A stretch of 8,147 nt of DNA, from contig CAJUFB010000140.1 in the NCBI GenBank assembly GCA_910585805.1, forward strand, positions 1 through 8,147, read 5' to 3'. A program made the translations under genes and the position numbers. Shown piece by piece: positions 5,797 to 8,147 of this stretch. The notes below the pieces were generated by a model, which saw only the letters and a program-made list of their open reading frames with translations, was not told where the DNA came from and made no database searches. Origin of the DNA: an uncultured Acetatifactor sp. Lineage in GTDB: Bacteria; Bacillota; Clostridia; Lachnospirales; Lachnospiraceae. The stretch's first letter is position 1. Every line of letters starts with the position of its first letter.

Positions 5797-7893
5797 ATGA
5801 GATATCAGATCAGACATGCGCTGGTACAGTACGGCGCAGATACCATATTGGAAGATGTAAATTTTGAAATCCGCGACAATGAGAAAATCGCGGTAATAGG
5901 GCGGAACGGCTGCGGCAAGACCACTTTGCTGAAACTGATTAACGGAGATATTCATATGAACAATCTGGACAGCGACGAGGAATGCGGCATTACCATGGCC
6001 GGAAAGCAGAGCATCGGCTTTCTGCACCAGATCAGCTTTCCCGACGGCGAAATCTCCGTGGAGGAGGAGATCAGGAAAGTGTTTGCCCCCATTTTTGCCT
6101 GTGAATCCAGGATGAAGGAGATTGAGGGACAGCTGCAGTCCGGCCAGGATGCCGGGCTGTTCCATGAATATGACAATCTCCAGAAACAGATGGAAGCGCT
6201 CAGGGGCTATACCTGGCGGCAGGATATGGAGATCATGTTCCAGCGCTTCGGCTTTGCCCTGGCGGATCTGGAGCGCCCCATCGGGAGTTTTTCCGGAGGG
6301 CAGCAGACCAAGGTGGCGTTTATCAAGCTGCTTTTAAGCCGCCCGGACATCATGCTCCTGGACGAGCCTACCAACCACCTGGATCTGCCTACCATTGAGT
6401 GGCTGGAAGGATACCTGAAAAATTACGACAAATCCGTAGTCATCGTTTCCCACGACAGGATGTTCCTGGACAAGGTCATCGATGTGACTTACGAGATAGA
6501 ATATCACGGCATCAAACGATATCCGGGCAATTACACCGCCTTCCTGGTGCAGAAGGAAGCGGCTCTGGCCAAGCAGGAAAAGGATTACGAGGCCCAGCAG
6601 AAGGAGATACAGCGCCTTACGGAATGGATTGAAAAGTGGAAGAATACGCCTTCAAAAGTGGCGGCAACCAGGTCCAAGCGCATGGTAATCGAACATATGG
6701 TGAAGATAGAGAAGCCCCGGCGTTTTGATACAAGGGCGTTTCATGCGCTGTTTGAGCCCAGGCTGGAAAGCTATACGGATGTGGTGACGGCAAAAAATTT
6801 GAGTATCGGCTATGATACAGAGCTTTCAAAGGTTTCTTTCACCCTGCGCAAGAAGGAGAGGCTGGCTATCATCGGGGAGAACGGGATCGGTAAGTCCACT
6901 TTGCTGAAGACGTTGACCGGACTGGTTAAGCCCCTGGGCGGAAGCTTTTCTTTCGGGCCGAATGTGGAGTGGGGCTATTTCGACCAGCAGGCGGCGGTGT
7001 CGGGCTATGTGGAGCCGGAACAGACGGTTCTGGAGAATTTCTGGGAAGAATATCCCCGCCTGCAGAGAGAGCAGGTGCGCAGCGCATTGGGCAGTTTCCT
7101 CTTCTCTCAGGAAGATGTGGAGAAGAAGATGGGACAGCTGTCCGGCGGCGAGCGGGTGCGGCTTGCCCTGTGCAAGATGTTCCAGACCAGGCCAAACCTG
7201 CTGATTCTGGACGAGCCTACCAACCATATGGACATCATCGGCAAGGAAACGCTGGAACAGATGCTGGCGGCATTTTCCGGGACGGTGCTGTTCGTGTCCC
7301 ATGACAGATATTTTATCCGGCAGATTGCCACGGGGATACTGGAGTTTGAAGGCAATGATGTCGTACAGTATCCCTGCGCTTATGAGGATTATCTGCATGA
7401 GAAAGAGAAGCGGCTGGCGCGGCTGGGCGGTGCAGCGGCTGGAGGAAGCAGGAGCGCCGGAGGAAAAGGCAGTGCAGGGGGGAACGGCGGTATTGGCGCA
7501 GGAAAAGGGACAGGCGGAAAAGGCAGTATCGGAGGAAGCAGTGCCGGCGGAGAGAGCGGCACAGGCGGGATTGACGGTTCCGGAGGAGAAAACAGAACCG
7601 GTATGGGAATACCCACAATATCCGATGTCTTCGACAAGAAAACCTATTACAGCCCCGGAAAGATAAAATCCCGCCTGACCAGGCAGCGGGAAAAATATGA
7701 GGGGCAGATTGCCCAAAGCGAAGAACGCACGGCAGAACTGAAGCTGCAGATGATGGATCCGGCGCTTGCTTCAGACTATGAGAAGCTGATGGAGCTGCAG
7801 GCGCGGCTGGACGAGGAAGAGCAGAACCAGGAGTCGCTGCTGGAGCGCCTGCTGGAGACGGAGACGGCGCTGGAGGAGCTGGAGGGGAATTGA
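5797..7893 (+). CDS. ABC-F family ATPase with glycine-rich linker and C-terminal coiled coil
   Basis: This 698-residue soluble twin ATPase belongs to the ribosome-associated ABC-F group. There are no membrane segments. Domain 1 has Walker A GRNGCGKTT (35-43), signature FSGGQQ (165-170), Walker B LLDEPTNHLD (187-196, E190) and SHDR (218-221). A charged linker of about residues 250-320, the P-site-tRNA interaction region, joins it to domain 2, which has Walker A GENGIGKST (360-368), LSGGERVR (448-455), LLILDEPTNHMD (468-479, E473) and SHDRYF (501-506). A glycine-rich tract (544-602) follows, then a helical, Glu/Gln/Leu-rich, probably coiled-coil tail (about 622-697) like those of Uup/YdiF/YheS-type proteins. 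AGGAGAGG (5779-5786) precedes the ATG. Members act on stalled ribosomes or confer resistance to ribosome-targeting antibiotics; the tail and linker look housekeeping-like, but resistance cannot be excluded. The gene is probably co-transcribed with the lipase gene. Confidence 0.93.
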   Translation: MRYQIRHALVQYGADTILEDVNFEIRDNEKIAVIGRNGCGKTTLLKLINGDIHMNNLDSDEECGITMAGKQSIGFLHQISFPDGEISVEEEIRKVFAPIFACESRMKEIEGQLQSGQDAGLFHEYDNLQKQMEALRGYTWRQDMEIMFQRFGFALADLERPIGSFSGGQQTKVAFIKLLLSRPDIMLLDEPTNHLDLPTIEWLEGYLKNYDKSVVIVSHDRMFLDKVIDVTYEIEYHGIKRYPGNYTAFLVQKEAALAKQEKDYEAQQKEIQRLTEWIEKWKNTPSKVAATRSKRMVIEHMVKIEKPRRFDTRAFHALFEPRLESYTDVVTAKNLSIGYDTELSKVSFTLRKKERLAIIGENGIGKSTLLKTLTGLVKPLGGSFSFGPNVEWGYFDQQAAVSGYVEPEQTVLENFWEEYPRLQREQVRSALGSFLFSQEDVEKKMGQLSGGERVRLALCKMFQTRPNLLILDEPTNHMDIIGKETLEQMLAAFSGTVLFVSHDRYFIRQIATGILEFEGNDVVQYPCAYEDYLHEKEKRLARLGGAAAGGSRSAGGKGSAGGNGGIGAGKGTGGKGSIGGSSAGGESGTGGIDGSGGENRTGMGIPTISDVFDKKTYYSPGKIKSRLTRQREKYEGQIAQSEERTAELKLQMMDPALASDYEKLMELQARLDEEEQNQESLLERLLETETALEELEGN
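7426..7602 (+). repeat. Degenerate in-frame repeats encoding a glycine-rich linker
   Basis: Residues 544-602 of the ABC-F protein contain 28 glycines in 59 residues, mixed with Ser, Ala, Lys, Thr, Ile and Asn. At the DNA level GGAAAAGGCAGT occurs at 7462-7473 and 7516-7527 (54 bp apart), GGAAAAGG again at 7501-7508, and GGAGGAAGCAG at 7441-7451 and 7531-7541 (90 bp apart). Both spacings are multiples of three, which fits growth by in-frame duplication. The flanking sequence returns to normal protein composition on both sides. Confidence 0.75.
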
Positions 7894-7904
7894 TGAATTT
7901 GCGT

Positions 7905-7941
7905 ATTCCGTTTTGCCCGAAATCTGTAGGAATAACGGAAT
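7905..7941. other. Dyad just after the ABC-F gene
   Basis: ATTCCGTT (7905-7912) pairs with AACGGAAT (7934-7941) around a 21-nt loop, starting 11 nt past the stop codon. No T-run follows, so a rho-independent terminator is not supported. It may mark the mRNA 3' end. Confidence 0.3.
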
Positions 7942-7946
7942 GAATC

Positions 7947-7976
7947 TTGACCCTGTGTCTGCCGGAACTGCATAAA
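7947..7976 (+). promoter_or_regulatory. Weak promoter candidate for a gene beyond the window
   Basis: TTGACC (7947-7952), 18 bases, then CATAAA (7971-7976) is a 5/6 plus 4/6 match. The -10 box lies inside the left arm of the dyad at 7969-8006. No gene begins before the window ends, so the target is unknown. Confidence 0.2.
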
Positions 7977-8006
7977 TCGTAAGGCTGATGGATGGCGATT
8001 TATGCA
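7969..8006. other. 11-bp perfect dyad, possible operator or RNA hairpin
   Basis: TGCATAAATCG (7969-7979) is perfectly complementary to CGATTTATGCA (7996-8006), with a 16-nt loop. No T-run follows. It could be an RNA hairpin or an operator overlapping the weak promoter at 7947. Confidence 0.45.
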
Positions 8007-8071
8007 AAACGAACGTCATTGTAAAAATGCAGTTTGACCCCATTCCTCAGAAAATAGTAAACCGCTGTAAC

Positions 8072-8128
8072 TTCCATTCTGCATGGGATGGAAAGTAAGC
8101 GATGAATAACCTACCGTTATCCATCGCT
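8072..8128. other. Two adjacent hairpins at the end of the window
   Basis: The first hairpin pairs 8072-8080 with 8085-8093 (9 bp with two wobbles, loop GCAT). The second pairs AGCGATG (8098-8104) with CATCGCT (8122-8128) and ATAAC (8106-8110) with GTTAT (8116-8120) across one A/C mismatch, with loop CTACC. CGCTGTAA occurs on the outer side of each (8063-8070 and 8125-8132). The 254 bases after the ABC-F gene hold no reading frame of note. They could be a structured 3' or 5' RNA or the edge of a mobile element that continues outside the window. Confidence 0.4.
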
Positions 8129-8147
8129 GTAAAATTGCATTGCTATA

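Noticed and set aside
6826..7716. Long - strand open frame (296 codons) opposite the ABC-F gene, and an overlapping one of 268 codons at 5359-6165
   Set aside because: The composition is atypical and both frames mirror well-conserved ABC-F and patatin sequence; they are shadows from codon bias.
8034..8060. Promoter TTGACC followed by TAGTAA
   Set aside because: The spacer is 15 bases and the -10 match is poor.

Overview
The window looks like chromosomal DNA from a mid-GC Gram-positive anaerobe, most likely a member of the Lachnospiraceae or a related Clostridia. The signs are strong AGGAGG-type ribosome binding sites, sigma-A promoters with TATAAT boxes, moderately GC-rich codon use, and Firmicutes-type GlpK and ABC-F proteins. 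The family assignment is an inference from protein style; no search was run. All six convincing genes lie on the + strand.

Layout. Positions 1-409 hold no gene. They contain a good promoter (203-231) that fires straight into a block of four hairpins built from shared palindromic units (231-359), which would form a roughly 170-nt structured leader. Next comes a probable three-gene operon: a cytoplasmic NodB-fold polysaccharide deacetylase (410-1219), glycerol kinase glpK (1282-2778) and peptide methionine sulfoxide reductase msrA (2784-3302, only 5 nt after glpK). A PLP-dependent class I/II aminotransferase (3516-4703) has its own promoter, which overlaps the end of msrA. After it come a patatin-like serine lipase (4876-5739) and a long ABC-F ATPase (5797-7893), 56 nt apart and probably co-transcribed from an extended -10 promoter near 4826. 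The last 254 bases have no gene but contain several dyads.

The strongest non-genic signal is a 166-bp MITE-like element at 3323-3488. It has long imperfect terminal inverted repeats (25 base pairs in three helical segments) and is flanked by a perfect 9-bp direct repeat, TTAATAATA. Removing the element and one repeat copy restores a compact expression signal: TTGACC-N17-TATAAT, a leader of about 23 nt, an AGGGAGGA ribosome binding site and the aminotransferase ATG. The element therefore appears to have landed in the 5' UTR of that gene, essentially at its start of transcription, and to have brought in a second promoter (3372-3400).

Other points of interest are the hairpin array, whose stems differ by paired changes while the core is constant, and a 59-residue glycine-rich repeat tract joining the second ATPase domain of the ABC-F protein to its C-terminal coiled coil. 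The coding content is otherwise ordinary metabolism and maintenance: glycerol phosphorylation, methionine sulfoxide repair, transamination, lipid hydrolysis and a ribosome-associated ATPase. I see no defence system, CRISPR array, tRNA or rRNA.
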